The notes: generated by a model not told the origin, from the letters alone. Positions 46,991 to 58,630 are shown, counted from the first letter of the stretch. The stretch is DNA of 64,000 bases from Tetrapyrgos nigripes (GCA_013368315.1 JAACJM010000303.1:1-64000), one strand, 5' to 3'. A program made the numbers and translations.

Positions 46991-48350
46991 CGACGCCCTA
47001 ATACCCCGCCCCCGAAGAACTAACACACCCAGCCCGAGCGTCATGATTATACTTCTCTGGATTCTTGACGACAAATACCAAGGGGGATAGGCTTGGACTC
47101 GCGCCTTGTCCCTGTCCGTCTCCCTGTCCGTTTCCTGCGTTCATGTTGGGGTTGGAGTTGGGGTCGGAATCGGAATTAAGGAGGGTTTGGGATTGCCAGT
47201 GTCTAGTTGCATTACCAGCGTGTCTGTGTTTATGTCTGTATCCGTATCTGTGTCTGTTGTATCCTGGTTCTGTTGGGTGTCTTTGTTTTTGTCTTTGTCT
47301 TGGGACTCCAAAACTGGATGCGAACGCGAAGCAGACGCAGACCTCACAACGCTCGAACACTCAAACTCTGTACCCCCCCATCCCCATCCCCATCGAGAAA
47401 CCCAATCGGCATAGCAAGTTTAGTCAGTCCAGCTTGTACTGAGAATGTTTGGGAGGAGATGATGTTATCGTTCGACGAGGAAGGTGTATCTGTATAAGCA
47501 TACACCTCAAACGTCACATTCGCAGGCTCAGCCAACAGTGTGATAGCCCAGACACTGTCTTCGACCTAATGCACGCACGCATAAGTATATACATTAGCTT
47601 TCGTAGTCAATCAAACAAAAACGAAAAAGTGTCGAAAAAAAATGATTAAAATACTCACCAATTTCCTCCCCGTCACTTCCCCCACCGGGTCACCTACTTG
47701 AGCGTGAACAGAATGTGTTCTTGACCATATAACCAACTTTTTGTCGGGATACTGTCCACCGTTTTTAAACGCAGAGGTGTAGTAGAATGTTAGAGGGAAC
47801 CAGGCTAGAAGGATAACAGAAGGAAGGGGAAGACAAAAGAAACATTGTTAGCATTCAGCGTTCGTAAGAATAAGAGTCAAAGAAGGGTAGGTAGGGTAGG
47901 CGAGAAAGAAGAAAACACCCCCCTCATCCAAGCCTCACTCCCCACTGGCTGAGCCTCCTTGATAGGACCTATATAATGTGATTCGCCGTAGTCATTCCAG
48001 GAGATTATTTGGATGATGTCGATGTTGAGTGGGTTGGAGAGTCGTTGGTTGGGAAAGTAGTATCGACGAGAGCCTCCCAACGTTTAGCGTAGGTGTTGAT
48101 CTGCTGTGTAGAGGAACTGTATTGGAAGGTGGGTTAGTATTCGTATTCGGGTAATGATTCAAGGGGGAAGGGCAACGATTGAAGGGGGACACATTTTTAT
48201 TAAACGTATAACCACAGAGAGACGGAGGCCATTTCCTTCATCTCTTTCAACAACGTCTTGTTTCCTCTTACTCTTGAAGGGAAATGTAAGCCAGCTCTTG
48301 CTCTCACTCTCAGAAGACGAGGAGGATGTAAGCCACCTCTTGGATGATTG
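46991..48350 (-). pseudogene. GH71-b, 5'-truncated (U4)
   Basis: Same dead C-terminal GH71 fragment with an intact GTGAGT donor. The N-terminal end point beside the DUF6535 upstream region is the same as in U1-U3. The MASVSPW-to-NKN block is reduced by the same two deletions as U1 and U2. Readable blocks: IIQIISWNDYGESHYIGPIK, EPANVTFEVYAYTDTP and tail CVSSSGAGY. Confidence 0.82.
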
Positions 48351-48508
48351 AAGAATACGAATGAGCCAGATTCTCCTGCATACAGCTTCAACCATTCGGC
48401 CTAAGTTGAGAGTATTTTTATCTGCAAAGTCAACGTGCCAACGTACCCGTGTTCGCTCTTTCTCCTCCCAATCATCCTGCAGACGAGACTCGGACTTGAG
48501 TTTTAGCG

Positions 48509-51500
48509 ATGCACTTCAACTTCAACTGGCTGACGAATGGTGCGTATGTGCTGCAGTGTTTCGTGTCTCTGGATTCTCATTCCATTAAAGTTTTTAAATC
48601 ACCGCGATCCTCGAGGGCACCTGGGGAGGCCCATGCTATGAACAACATGGAAAATGGTTTTTCTGCCAATCATTCCCCTCCTGGTACTCCCAATCCCTTT
48701 CTTGCCCCTCCTCTTCCTCCCTCTGGTCTGGACAATGACAAGAAGCTGTCCCAAAGTACGTTGTCTTCCGTATATCAACACTGTTCAGACATATTCATGT
48801 ATTTTGACTGCCCAGAACGGTTCCAGCCCACTGCAGATGATCAAGCATGTGCTGGAATGTGGAGCATCTATATTGGAGAAGCAGAACGTTATGATAAATC
48901 TTTGGTTGAAGGATGGAAGGGGGACATGGAAGGAATGGTGATCTTTGTGAGTCGATCATTATCAGCAGTGTGGGCGGACGCTGACTGTGCTGGCTATAAG
49001 TCTGCCCTGTACTCTGCCAGCCTCACAGCATTTCTTATCGAGAGCTACAAGACTCTTCAGCCTGATCCCGCTCAGGATACTGTCTTTCTCCTATCCAAAA
49101 TATCCCAACAATTATCCAACTCGACTGTTCCACCGTCTGAACCACCCAGTTTTGAAACTCCTGCGTCGGCCATCATATGCAATGTCCTATGGTTCCTCTC
49201 GTTGGCGCTAGCCCTCACCTGTTCACTGCTAGCTATATTCGTGCAGCAGTGGACCCGAGATTTCATCCATAAGGCAAATTTGAGGCCATCCCCTATCCGT
49301 CAAGCCAGAGTCTTCGCGTACATATACTTTGGCCTGCGTGACTTCGGCATGCACTCATTCGTCGACATCATCCCCTTCCTTCTCCACCTCTCCCTCTTCC
49401 TATTCTTTGGGGGTTTGGTCGCCTTCCTCTCTCCTGTTAATTGCATTATCACATACATAATGATAGGTGTCCTGGGCGTGTTCCTCCTCATCTACACAGC
49501 ACTTACAGTGATTCCGTTGGTCTGGCTCAACGCTCCTTACCGCACGCCACTTTCAGGTGCTCTCTGGCGGCTTGGGAATGCTTTTGGTAGCTTTCTAGCT
49601 CGCAAGCATGACCTGGACCATTGCCAAGATGCAACCTTGAGCGAAGCACTGTTGGAAAAGTCATTGCAGGGAACATCTGAGCGTGACAGGCAGGCCCTTG
49701 TCTTCACTATGCAGTCGTTGACGGATGATGACGAGCTTCTGCCCATGATAGAGGCCATTCAGGACGTTTTATACTATGACAATCAAATTCCTTCCTTTCG
49801 TGACTACATTCGGAGAGCAAATGTAGACCTGATAATGCCTCTTATAATGTCAGATGATCCAGAGGTTAACATCATATCTCGTATCACCCAGTACCTGAAG
49901 AGATCTCAGGTTGTTCCTGCCCTGAAGGACCCCTTGAAGGACTCCTCGAAGGACTCCCCACTCCATGGTCAAGGCAGCATGCCGCCAGTCTACTCTCTAG
50001 TGTACACTCTAATGTACATGTTGGTTACTCCTCGCCAGGCCACCGACAAGAGCCAGATGCTCATTGAAAAACATGTTCAGACACACCTCGCTTTCACAGA
50101 GGACTTGCTCCTGCACATTGCAGGGCTCCCATCAAATCATCGCAAGTCCTTGTCATCCACCCTTGCCCTACTGCATTTCAGATGGATGTCCTGTATTCGG
50201 GATGTGGTAGCCTTCATTTCAAGGAATCTGGATGATATGAAAAAAGCAAAAGGCCAGAACATTCCAGCGAGTGCATTGCAGGAACAGATCTTGCACCTGA
50301 ACAAGATATGGGAAAGTCTCGGTGCAAGTAGGATGCATTATGTCTTGTCCATTAGCAGTCCAAATTACTACAGCGACAACTTTCATAAACTTCCCAGGGC
50401 CCTTAAACTGGCTGGGGAAGTCCTGAAGGAATGGGGAATGTCTGTAGAACACTCAACAGCAGTGCCAGAAGAACTTGAAGCCGCCCTTGATAAACTCAAG
50501 CAGGATGACACATGGGATGTTACACGCTCCACTATTCTCTTTGAATATCTCTTCCAGGTTGTGACTGTGTTCCCAGAGATCGGCATTTCTGAGCTTCCTC
50601 ATGACTTTGAACGCATATGGCGCATTATCTGTCCCCCTTGTCCATCTCTCTATTTGGTTGACCTGCCAATGCTTGGAGATAACTACATGTTTCCATTGGA
50701 GACCTTGTTGGAATGGTTGTTGGACCAGTCAACTGCCATCGACGACAAGGTTGATTTATGGATGGAAAAATACATGCAGCTCTTCTTTTCTATCAAAGAC
50801 GCTCAGTCAAATCCTGATCTTGCTATTTGGGGCAGAAACCTCTTTCTGCAATACTTCAGACGAAGGGCAAAGGAGGCTGTTGCGAAGCCACTGTCTCACG
50901 ACTCAGGCTGGATCAGGCATTTCAAATATCAACCCGATTCTAGGCGTCTAGTGGGAGAATGCGTTATACAGAACATACGTCATGAAACAATGCCTGAATC
51001 GCTGACTTGCGAAGCAGCCTTCCTCTTTTCACTAATTTGCGCCCCAATCTACGAATCACCGGCCCTTTCAGAACTCTGGAAGATTCTCGACGACTCGGAC
51101 AAAACCTCCTCCACACAGAACACTGATATCTCATTCCTCCGGATAACCCTCAGTCTGATTAACATTTATCAGACTAGTTGGCATAGTCGGTTCGGGGATG
51201 AGGAGGAGTTGCAATCTATGGAAGTTACGCTTCTCAAGCAATATCTTTCGGATGACTTTATTTCTCCATTATCCCGAGAGACACTTCGACCGTCTCTGTG
51301 GGTCGCACTTTACACTGAATGGCTTGACCAGCTTGCCCAGAACAGACCTTTCGCACAGCTGGATCTCTGTAATCTATTTCACATGTCTCAGATTGGATTT
51401 CTGTTGCGGACGACGGAGACGATGGATCTTGAAGTCAACGAAAAACTTCAGATTCGGTTTGCCAAAATGTATTCCAATTTCATCACGGACATGGTCTCCA

Positions 51501-51832
51501 AAGATGCTGGGTCTGGCAACTACCTGGACCGAGTTCATCCTTCTGTTTATGACTTCTTTGTCATAGTTAAAGGCCCCTTTTTCCCCGCCCCCGGACAGCG
51601 TGTGTTTGTGTGGGACTGGATCACAGATCTCAAATGCGCGAAGACCATCATGAAGGCAATCCAAAAGTACAGGAGTTGCTTTGACACTGGGGAGGAGGAG
51701 ATTGAAGGTCAAAGCACCTTATTTGCGAGATGTCTAGAAGTCCGCGGACAACTTCCAGCATTGGACTCGGACTCGGAGGATGTCCAAGGAGAGGGTGACG
51801 AAACGGTGGAAAAATATAGTCTCACTGCGTGA
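48509..51832 (+). CDS. DUF6535 multi-pass membrane protein, intact (U4)
   Basis: Only intact copy: 1,107 codons unspliced, or about 1,069 residues if two introns are removed. Layout: N-terminal Pro-rich linker; DUF6535 core from about residue 83 (RFQPTADDQACAGMWSIYI; EAERYDKSLVEGWKGDMEG; SASLTAFLIESYKTLQPD); three membrane segments (CNVLWFLSLALALTCSLLAI; IIPFLLHLSLFLFFGGLVAF; YIMIGVLGVFLLIYTALTVI); LNAPYRTPLSGALWRLGNAF; then about 650 residues of helical, repeat-like cytosolic text and an acidic C-terminus. Likely introns: 48,756-48,815 (60 nt, GTACGT...CCCAG) and 48,947-49,000 (54 nt, GTGAGT...TATAAG). Both are multiples of three without stops, and removing them restores the family text (MVIF joined to SALYSASLTAF). 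The function of DUF6535 proteins is unknown. The start could also be a later ATG (MNNMENG). Confidence 0.9.
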   Translation: MHFNFNWLTNGAYVLQCFVSLDSHSIKVFKSPRSSRAPGEAHAMNNMENGFSANHSPPGTPNPFLAPPLPPSGLDNDKKLSQSTLSSVYQHCSDIFMYFDCPERFQPTADDQACAGMWSIYIGEAERYDKSLVEGWKGDMEGMVIFVSRSLSAVWADADCAGYKSALYSASLTAFLIESYKTLQPDPAQDTVFLLSKISQQLSNSTVPPSEPPSFETPASAIICNVLWFLSLALALTCSLLAIFVQQWTRDFIHKANLRPSPIRQARVFAYIYFGLRDFGMHSFVDIIPFLLHLSLFLFFGGLVAFLSPVNCIITYIMIGVLGVFLLIYTALTVIPLVWLNAPYRTPLSGALWRLGNAFGSFLARKHDLDHCQDATLSEALLEKSLQGTSERDRQALVFTMQSLTDDDELLPMIEAIQDVLYYDNQIPSFRDYIRRANVDLIMPLIMSDDPEVNIISRITQYLKRSQVVPALKDPLKDSSKDSPLHGQGSMPPVYSLVYTLMYMLVTPRQATDKSQMLIEKHVQTHLAFTEDLLLHIAGLPSNHRKSLSSTLALLHFRWMSCIRDVVAFISRNLDDMKKAKGQNIPASALQEQILHLNKIWESLGASRMHYVLSISSPNYYSDNFHKLPRALKLAGEVLKEWGMSVEHSTAVPEELEAALDKLKQDDTWDVTRSTILFEYLFQVVTVFPEIGISELPHDFERIWRIICPPCPSLYLVDLPMLGDNYMFPLETLLEWLLDQSTAIDDKVDLWMEKYMQLFFSIKDAQSNPDLAIWGRNLFLQYFRRRAKEAVAKPLSHDSGWIRHFKYQPDSRRLVGECVIQNIRHETMPESLTCEAAFLFSLICAPIYESPALSELWKILDDSDKTSSTQNTDISFLRITLSLINIYQTSWHSRFGDEEELQSMEVTLLKQYLSDDFISPLSRETLRPSLWVALYTEWLDQLAQNRPFAQLDLCNLFHMSQIGFLLRTTETMDLEVNEKLQIRFAKMYSNFITDMVSKDAGSGNYLDRVHPSVYDFFVIVKGPFFPAPGQRVFVWDWITDLKCAKTIMKAIQKYRSCFDTGEEEIEGQSTLFARCLEVRGQLPALDSDSEDVQGEGDETVEKYSLTA

Positions 51833-52255
51833 AGATGTAAGTATATGGGTGGGGGGACATCCAAGCCCCTACTATTAAACTGCACTACGGCAGTTACACA
51901 TTCTATACTGTTTACTGTGTACATACAATCCAATGCTAGTTGCTACAAACCATTGTGAAGAATGCTAAAAATACAAATAACAAATACATGACATTGACAT
52001 TGACACTGAACAAAAGGACCAAGAGAGCAAGAGAAAAAAGAATGACAAGGCAGAAGGAAAGGAACGGAAAGACGGACGATGAGACGATAACCAGACCAGA
52101 CCAGGCAGCGCTGCTGCTATGTAAGTACATCCCATCATATACATCCATATCATATCATCGTCATGACCGTCATTAAACTCATGAAGAAAGCTCGCTCTAC
52201 CAGTAGAGCATGAGCACTCTTCTTCCCCCCTCTCCACAACACCATAAAACCAAAA
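51833..52255. repeat. GH71 3'-flank module (U4, a side)
   Basis: Intergenic between the convergent genes. Its left part (51,833-52,115) matches U3 almost exactly, while the right part (catcatatacatccatatc) matches U1 rather than U3 or U2. No gene is seen. Confidence 0.65.
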
Positions 52256-54607
52256 TCAACACCCCGCTCCCGAAGAACTAACACACCCAACCCAAGCGTT
52301 ATAATTATACTTTTCTGGGTTCTTGACGAATACGAAGGGGGCTAGGGTCTGTGCGTCTCCGTCTCCATTTCCAGTTCCGTCTCCTTGTCGCTGTGCGTCT
52401 CCGTTTCCTGCATTCGCATTAGAGTCGCTTGCGTTGGGATTGCCAGCGTCTAGTTGCATTACTAGCGTGTCTGCTGTGTCCGTGGTGTCTTGGTTCTGCT
52501 GGGTGTCTTCGTCTTGGGACTCCGAACCCGAACCCGAAGCAGACCGAAGAACCCACGCTCTAACACTCAAGCTCTGTACCCCCTCATCGGCGTCGGGAAA
52601 CCCAATCGGCATAGCAAGTTTAGTAAGTCCAGCTGGGACGGAGAATGTTTGGGAGGAGATGATGGTAGACGAGTTGTCGTTGGCGTTGGACGAAGGTGTG
52701 TAAGCATACACCTCAAACGTCACATTCGCAGGCTCAGTCAAAAGTGTGATGGCCCAGACGGTGTCTTCGACCTAATCCACGTACGCATAAGTATATACAT
52801 TAGCTTTCGTAGTCAATGAAACAAAAAGAAAAAGAAAAAAACTCGAAAGAGAGTCGAAAAAGAGTCGAAAAAAGGACTAAAAAAACTCACCAACTCTTTC
52901 CCCGTCACTTCCCCCCACCGGGTCACCTACTTGAGCCTGAGCAGAATGAGTCCTTGACCACATAACCAATTTCTCTTCATCTTTCGAAATGCCAGGATAC
53001 TGTCCACCGTTTTTAAACGCAGAAGCGTAGTAGGATGTTAGAGGGAGCCAGGCTAGATATAGAAGGGGAAGAAAGAAACATTGTTAGCATTCGGCGTTCG
53101 TAAGAATAAGAGTCAAAGAAGGGTAAGGTGGGTAGGCGAGAAAGAAGAAAACACCCTGACTCACCAGCATGCCCCATGCCCCCCGTCCAAGCCCGTAGGC
53201 TGAGCCCCCTTGATAGGACCTATATAATGTGATTCGTCATAGTCGTTCCAGGAGATTGTTTGGATGATGCCGATGTTGAGTGGTTGGATGGGGAGTCGTT
53301 GGTTGGGAAACTAGAATTGACGAGAGCCTCCCAACGTTTAGCGTAGAGGTGTTGGTCTGATGTGTAGAGGAACTGGAAGGTGGGTTAGTATTAGGGTAAT
53401 GATTCAAGGGTAAGGGGGAAGGGCAACGATTGAGGGGGAACACTAGTACTCACATTCTTATTAAATGTATTAGCACCAAAGTGGGTAAAAAAACCACGGA
53501 GAGACGAAGGCCATGTATATTTTGTTGTTTCCATTTCCTTCGCCTCTTTCAACAACATCTCGTTTCCTCTGGAACGGAAACGAAAACCAGCTCTCGCTCT
53601 CACTATCACTCTCAGAGGACGAGGACGCAAGCCACCTCTTAGATGGTGAACCCCCCGTCAACCCTAACCCCTTGACATGAAGCAAATCCCCATCCGTCGA
53701 TCCGATAAATTTGCTGAGAGCTGAGGAGATGGTTGAGGCTATTGTTTTCGCTTGTGTTTGTTGGTTGGCGTCGGTGGTTTGTTTGGAAGCGACGTTGGAA
53801 TTGGGAGAGTTGGTATCGTCTGAAGACCCTCTGAGGAACCCCCGAGGAATGTAGATAGATGAGGAATAATATTCGTCGCGTCCGGTGCAGAGGTAGACCC
53901 CGATAACCCAAGTAAATCCGTAAGAGCCGACGAAAGAGAGGTATCCGAAGATCCCTGGGAGGCGGTTGTTGATTCGACTGGCCAGGCTCCGTTCCACTGT
54001 AAACATGAACCATTAGCACAACGAGGAGAGAGATGTATGTATGCACGCACATTAAAATCCCCATCCATAACCCCCCCCCCCCCATCCACAAACTCGTTAA
54101 ACGAATTCGGATCCATAAAAAACGAAGGGACAAAAGTAATCTTTCCCTTCAACTCATCATGTTGAGTGAACTGACTACTCTACCCGTTCAATGGAGAATC
54201 TTGTCCAAACGTACAAGCTTCCGCCGAAAAGGTTGATACGAGTGGAAGTGGATCCGGAGAGGTTTTTGAATACCTCAGTTGATTAGGATGACCGGCGAAT
54301 TTGAGAACGAGAGAGCGTAAAGCTTGTGCATCGGTAGGAGAAGCACAAGAAAGGGAGGTCATATCCAAGGATAAAATCCAACCGGATTGAAGAGCAGCTT
54401 GGTACGCGTCTGCTACGCGGTCAGGCTGCCATGGGTCTGAGCCAATGTTGAGAGCGAAGTCGTCGATGTTATGTTTAGAGGCTAGGGAGATGTCGTCTGA
54501 CCAGTCTGCAAGGGGGGTTAGGAGGACATAAGGAAAAAAGACCCGGACTGACCTTGAATAGAGTAAGGAAAACTGTTACCAACCGTATGATGAACGACAA
54601 CATATTT
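52256..54607 (-). pseudogene. GH71-a, frameshifted (U4)
   Basis: Full-extent GH71 without signal peptide: the first exon stops at VVHHTVGN next to the VMA6 fragment, as in U2. Carries the 11-bp deletion near 54,372, a C run of 13 (54,071-54,083), an extra base at the WFSFPFQR block near 53,572, and a T run of 7 near 53,492 that shifts the frame after SPWFF. The C-terminal blocks WNDYDESHYIGP, AFKNGGQYP and EPANVTFEVYAYTPSS remain. Confidence 0.83.
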
Positions 54608-54608
54608 A

Positions 54609-54983
54609 GAGAAAGCTGTCGCTGACGTCATGCAACGCATCCTCTCTGTCGAATCAGACCGTCGTACAGTCAACATCACCATCAACTCTTTCAACATCGA
54701 GCTCTCTAAAGAACAACGTGCGAAATTGTTCCCTGCAATTGGGAGATTGTTCCCCGAGGGGAATAACCAACTCGCCAAAGCGGACGAGTTGGACCAAGTT
54801 CGAGCTGAGTATAGGAGTTTCTTTCCGGATTCCCCTTCATCTGGTGCGGCTAATGGAACGGGAGGAGATGGAGATGAATCGAGCGCCGTCTCGCAGCTAG
54901 AGGATAGGTCCTCCTACCAAAATCGGGGGTCTGGGGCCGGTTTTTATACGAACCTGAGACACGCAGACTCGAGCTTCCTGTAG
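54609..54983 (+). pseudogene. VMA6 (V-ATPase subunit d) fragment (U4, longest)
   Basis: Reads KAVADVMQRILSVESDRRTV, then NITINSFNIELSKEQRAKLF and PAIGRLFPEGNNQLAKADEL, ending in EYRSFF. This is the conserved middle of V-type ATPase V0 subunit d (Vma6), the central-stalk adaptor of the vacuolar proton pump. After SFF the text becomes low-complexity (SSGAANGTGGDGDESSA) and leaves the family, with a stop at 54,983. There is no N-terminal half and no C-terminal third. It lies divergently from GH71-a with almost no gap. SFNIEL replaces the usual SFGTEL. Confidence 0.75.
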
Positions 54984-55059
54984 AGTTACAGAGGCGGAAA
55001 AAACACTTCTTTTTTGAGTATTAAGCTGTACTACGTACGCAACAAATGGAATACATTAA

Positions 55060-56141
55060 TCAATCATCGTCAATGTCAACCTCAACCTCCTGCTCCTTCC
55101 GGCTGCGGAAAGCCTTCATAGCAGGCACCAATCTCGTCCATGAGTTTTGAGAAGACAGTGCTTGATAGGCCGCCATATCTTCTGCCGTCTGCACTGTGCA
55201 CATGTATGGTTGCTGCGCTGCCTTGTAAACATGAACTCGTAATATCTGCGCCGGATACTTGAGTTGAAGAAGGAAGGCTTCGGATGGAACAACTGCAAAA
55301 GCTTGTTCCGAAGGGGTGCATGAAAAGAGGATTGATGTTGAATAAAGAGCGACTATGGAATTCAAAAACCTGTACAGCGATGGGAGAAACAATGCAGCGA
55401 TGTTTGCTGCCTCAGTCACTGCAGCATATTTCCACTTTTACCGCCGCCTTTTGAATACATGGTGAGCACTGCATGTGCCGTTAGTAGAATAATATATGTG
55501 TAAGATAGAAGGCTCACCTTGGCCAAGGTATAGTATACCGCTATCAGTCGAAAAGAGCCAATACGAAGAGGATGGATTTGAGTGACCCTCGCAGTGTCAA
55601 CGCCATCCTGGTACAACGGGACTTGGTATTGAAGAAATATCCGTGTTCGTTTGGATGAAGCCTAACGCAGAATGATTCAGAACAAGCCGATATGCAGCAA
55701 AGAGCCCACCCAACTCACCTTATTCGCTGTTGTCGTCGCAACTGCAGCAGCGTTGGCAGCATTACCGGTGAGTGTCTGCTTCTCCTGCCAGCGGATACGT
55801 CTCCCATGCCCTGTGGTGACCCCTCGGTCCTCTGATAACTTCATTTCATCGTAGAATGCCCGGCGTGTGATTTGTTTTCGAAGGCTTTCTCCTGGATTGG
55901 GTGGAGATGATGCAGGTATGACTCTGCCGCGGGTACGAATAGCGTGAACTGCATGAAATATCTCATGCTTTGCACGCAATGCAACCAAAGAGTCCACCGA
56001 TACCTGCTCGAAATCGTCGTTGGAAAGGAGAAGTGTTGACGGTTCTTCCGGGACCCGATCAGGGAGTGTATTCGTTAGGGACAAGACTTCCTCTAGGGCA
56101 CGACGATCTTGAGTCAGTGAGAAACTCCTCGTATTCCTCAT
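55060..56141 (-). CDS. Unidentified protein, three exons (gene B)
   Basis: Open minus-strand gene seen once in the window. A spliced model gives 313 residues: exon 1 56,141-55,719 (MRNTRSFSLTQDRRALEEVL to TTTANK), intron of 57 nt, exon 2 55,661-55,518 (ASSKRTRIFLQYQVPLYQDG to YYTLAK), intron of 83 nt, exon 3 55,434-55,060 (WKYAAVTEAANIAALFLPSL to the acidic end EVEVDIDDD). A moderately hydrophobic stretch spans exons 2-3. The frame is open upstream of the chosen ATG and reaches the U5 edge at 56,165. An alternative frame there reads ISDEEYEEFL, so the 5' end may be cut by the array. I do not recognise the family; it could be the C-terminal part of a longer protein. Confidence 0.55.
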
Positions 56142-56164
56142 CTGAAATCTCAGGCAATCCGGAA

Positions 56165-56282
56165 TGTCTACATAGCAAAGAGAGTAGAGTCAGTGCAAAT
56201 ATTTCATCTAGTCACCATCCCAATGTCTACATAGCAAAGAGAGTAGAGTCAGTGCAAATATTTCATCTAGTCACCATCCCAA
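56165..56282. repeat. 59-bp direct tandem repeat at U5 edge
   Basis: Same doublet as 1-118 (copies 56,165-56,223 and 56,224-56,282). Homology between U5 and U1 begins exactly here. Confidence 0.95.
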
Positions 56283-58630
56283 ACAATAGTGAAGGAATCA
56301 ATATCGGAATCCAAGCCTTCATCGTCCGAAACAGAGTTGGCATCGGCATTGTCATTGCCATTCTGACGTCTATTCCTCCTAACGTCGCTTGGGGTCCTTG
56401 CTATAGTGATAGTGGGGAAGGAAATCGCTCTAGCGTTTTCGTCACCGAAATTCACTCGATGAACGGGAGTGTGTACGCTGATGAGTGAGAGTCCGCGAAA
56501 CTGTCCTTGTCCATGTCCATGTCCATGTCCGATTCTAGTGCCAGTGCCAGATGGGATTCCCCCATAAGCCGTTGGGTCTGCAACGTGTACGAGGGGTTTC
56601 AAATTCCTCTGCTACTCCTCCAGAACTTCCAAGTACCAAAGGTAACGGTGACTCTACCTTCCAGGAGCACCCCCGTCCTTTACAATACAAACTCAAATTC
56701 GCCTTCAAGTTGTCCGTCCGACTCCTTCCAGCAAGCGTTCTCAACGTGCCATATTCCTTGTCCTTCTCCGAAGAGCCAGACTTTTTGTGCGTCTGCGTCT
56801 GCGCCTGTACAAAACTTGGAGCCTTCCTCTTCCTCATCGCGTTCCTTTTACGCCCATACACCACCGTTCCCAATACGAGTAATAGTAATCCTACACTACC
56901 CAACACCCAGCCGACGACAGCTGGATTTGTAGCACCCATGGATCCGGAAGTTAAACCCGAACTCGGGCCTTCGACCTTGCATTGAGCAGAGGCATGGAAG
57001 CGATGTCATCATAGGCTGCTTGGCAAGTGATGAAATCGAGACCGAAACCTGGAGTATGGGGTTGAGTGCCGCCTAGTTGCTTTGGGTCTATGAATCGTTT
57101 GGAGTTGGAGTTGGAGTTGGTATTGGGTCGGATGATTGGCCTTCGACTTGGGTACCGACGAAGTAATATGACGACGAGGGCGAGGGAGAAGAAGCGTCGG
57201 CCGTGTATGTAATGACATCGGCTGGGGAAGAAGACCCGGAATCGACAGGAGGAGTAGGAGACGCAGCCAGAGAAGATCAAGATCCAGTAGGCGTCGATGA
57301 AGATCCACTTGCTGAGTCTACCCCAGACCCAGACCCAGATGCCCCCTCGGACGTGTCATCCCCTATATACCGAATCTCTGCAATCATAACCTCCAACGTG
57401 TGTATCGCCCCATTGACCTTCTGCTCTGAGTACAGAGGGTTAAACTCCAATTCCAGGAATTTAGAAAGTGGGATAGGAGTGTCAGAGTTGGATCTAAGAG
57501 GAAGGGTTAGGTTGATGGGAGAATTGGAGTCGAGAGTGTAGGAGAGGGTTATGTTGCCGTCGTTGATAGAGCTAGTAGAAGAAGCAGTGGATGAGGAACT
57601 GGGATTGTGCGATACAAGGAGATCGACGTTCCTAGAAGAGTAAAAGAGTAAAGGAACGGTGAATTCTGTGCGCTTAATAAAAGAATCATAACATAAGAGA
57701 CTAACCTGCAAACGAAATCTTCACCGAATCCGAACCAAACCCCCAAGCTCAATGAGTCGTATTCATATACGACTTTACCGGCGTTTAGTTATCCAACACG
57801 AACGTCTCTGGACTCAGCACGCCCCAGTTGCCTTTGTACTGTAACACATGGCCGAGTCCACCGGTTCCACCATTCCCAGTACCAGATGGATCGTTAGAGT
57901 ACACATCCATATCATCTACGACGGTATTTTTACCACGTAAAATCGTCTGATTCCAGCGGTAATCACCGCATAATCAAACGTCGGTGTTACCGGATACGTA
58001 GATGAGGTTGTGATCCACGGAGTCGGCGAGGAGGAGGGGAGAGATGTATGTAGCGAGACCGGAAGGAGGGAGTGGTTGGGGAGTGAGAAGGTCTGAGTCG
58101 AGTTCGATGGCGTAGGCGGAGCCGGTATCTGAGGAGTCTGAAGAGTCTCCTGAGGATGAAGAGGGAAGAGAAAAGTGACAGACTATTGTAGCGTCTACAC
58201 GTATGCGTATGCTGAACGGATTGGAACTTGATACAGGAGGAAGATGTATCATGTATATGTATCACGTATCGTCAACTTTGTTGACAAATTACGGACAGAA
58301 CGGTGACGAGGACGACCAATAATGAGCAGATCAGAAATGATGGAACATAAGTATCAAGGCTGGAAGGATGGAATTCATGATACAGATTAGACTTTGAAGA
58401 CGGATATAAAATATTTGAGTCGTAACGAGTACTTACGAGTAAGGTTTCCATTTCCATTTCTCGAGTCAAAACTTTGTAGGCGTCGGTCTCCCGACCGCGT
58501 TTTGACGACTCGATCATGGACACGAGATGCCGCAACGTCTTTCCTTCCAGCGACTGGCAGACGATGGTGCATCGCGTCGTGTTGGGGGGAGACTCAAGAG
58601 GAAGATACTAGAGATACTAGACAGATAAAT
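56267..58630 (-). pseudogene. Membrane-protein gene, full extent but broken (U5)
   Basis: Closest to U1: includes the core (GNWGVLSPETFV), Ser-rich part (SSSTASSTSSINDGNITLSY; LYSEQKVNGAIHTLEVMIAE), the transmembrane helix (VVGWVLGSVGLLLLVLGTVV near 56,870-56,935), RKRNAMRKRK and the acidic tail ending SDIDSFTIVWDGD. It avoids the one-base deletion of U1 near 1,697 but shares the TAA stop (near 57,782) and the frameshift before the FDYAV text; the AVITAG side has also lost a base near 57,954. The 5' exon-like part is at 58,430-58,620. Confidence 0.65.

Noticed and set aside
48509..49000. DUF6535 ORF taken as intronless
   Set aside because: Two 3n GT-AG segments interrupt conserved family text and one has a stop in U3; splicing is the simpler reading.
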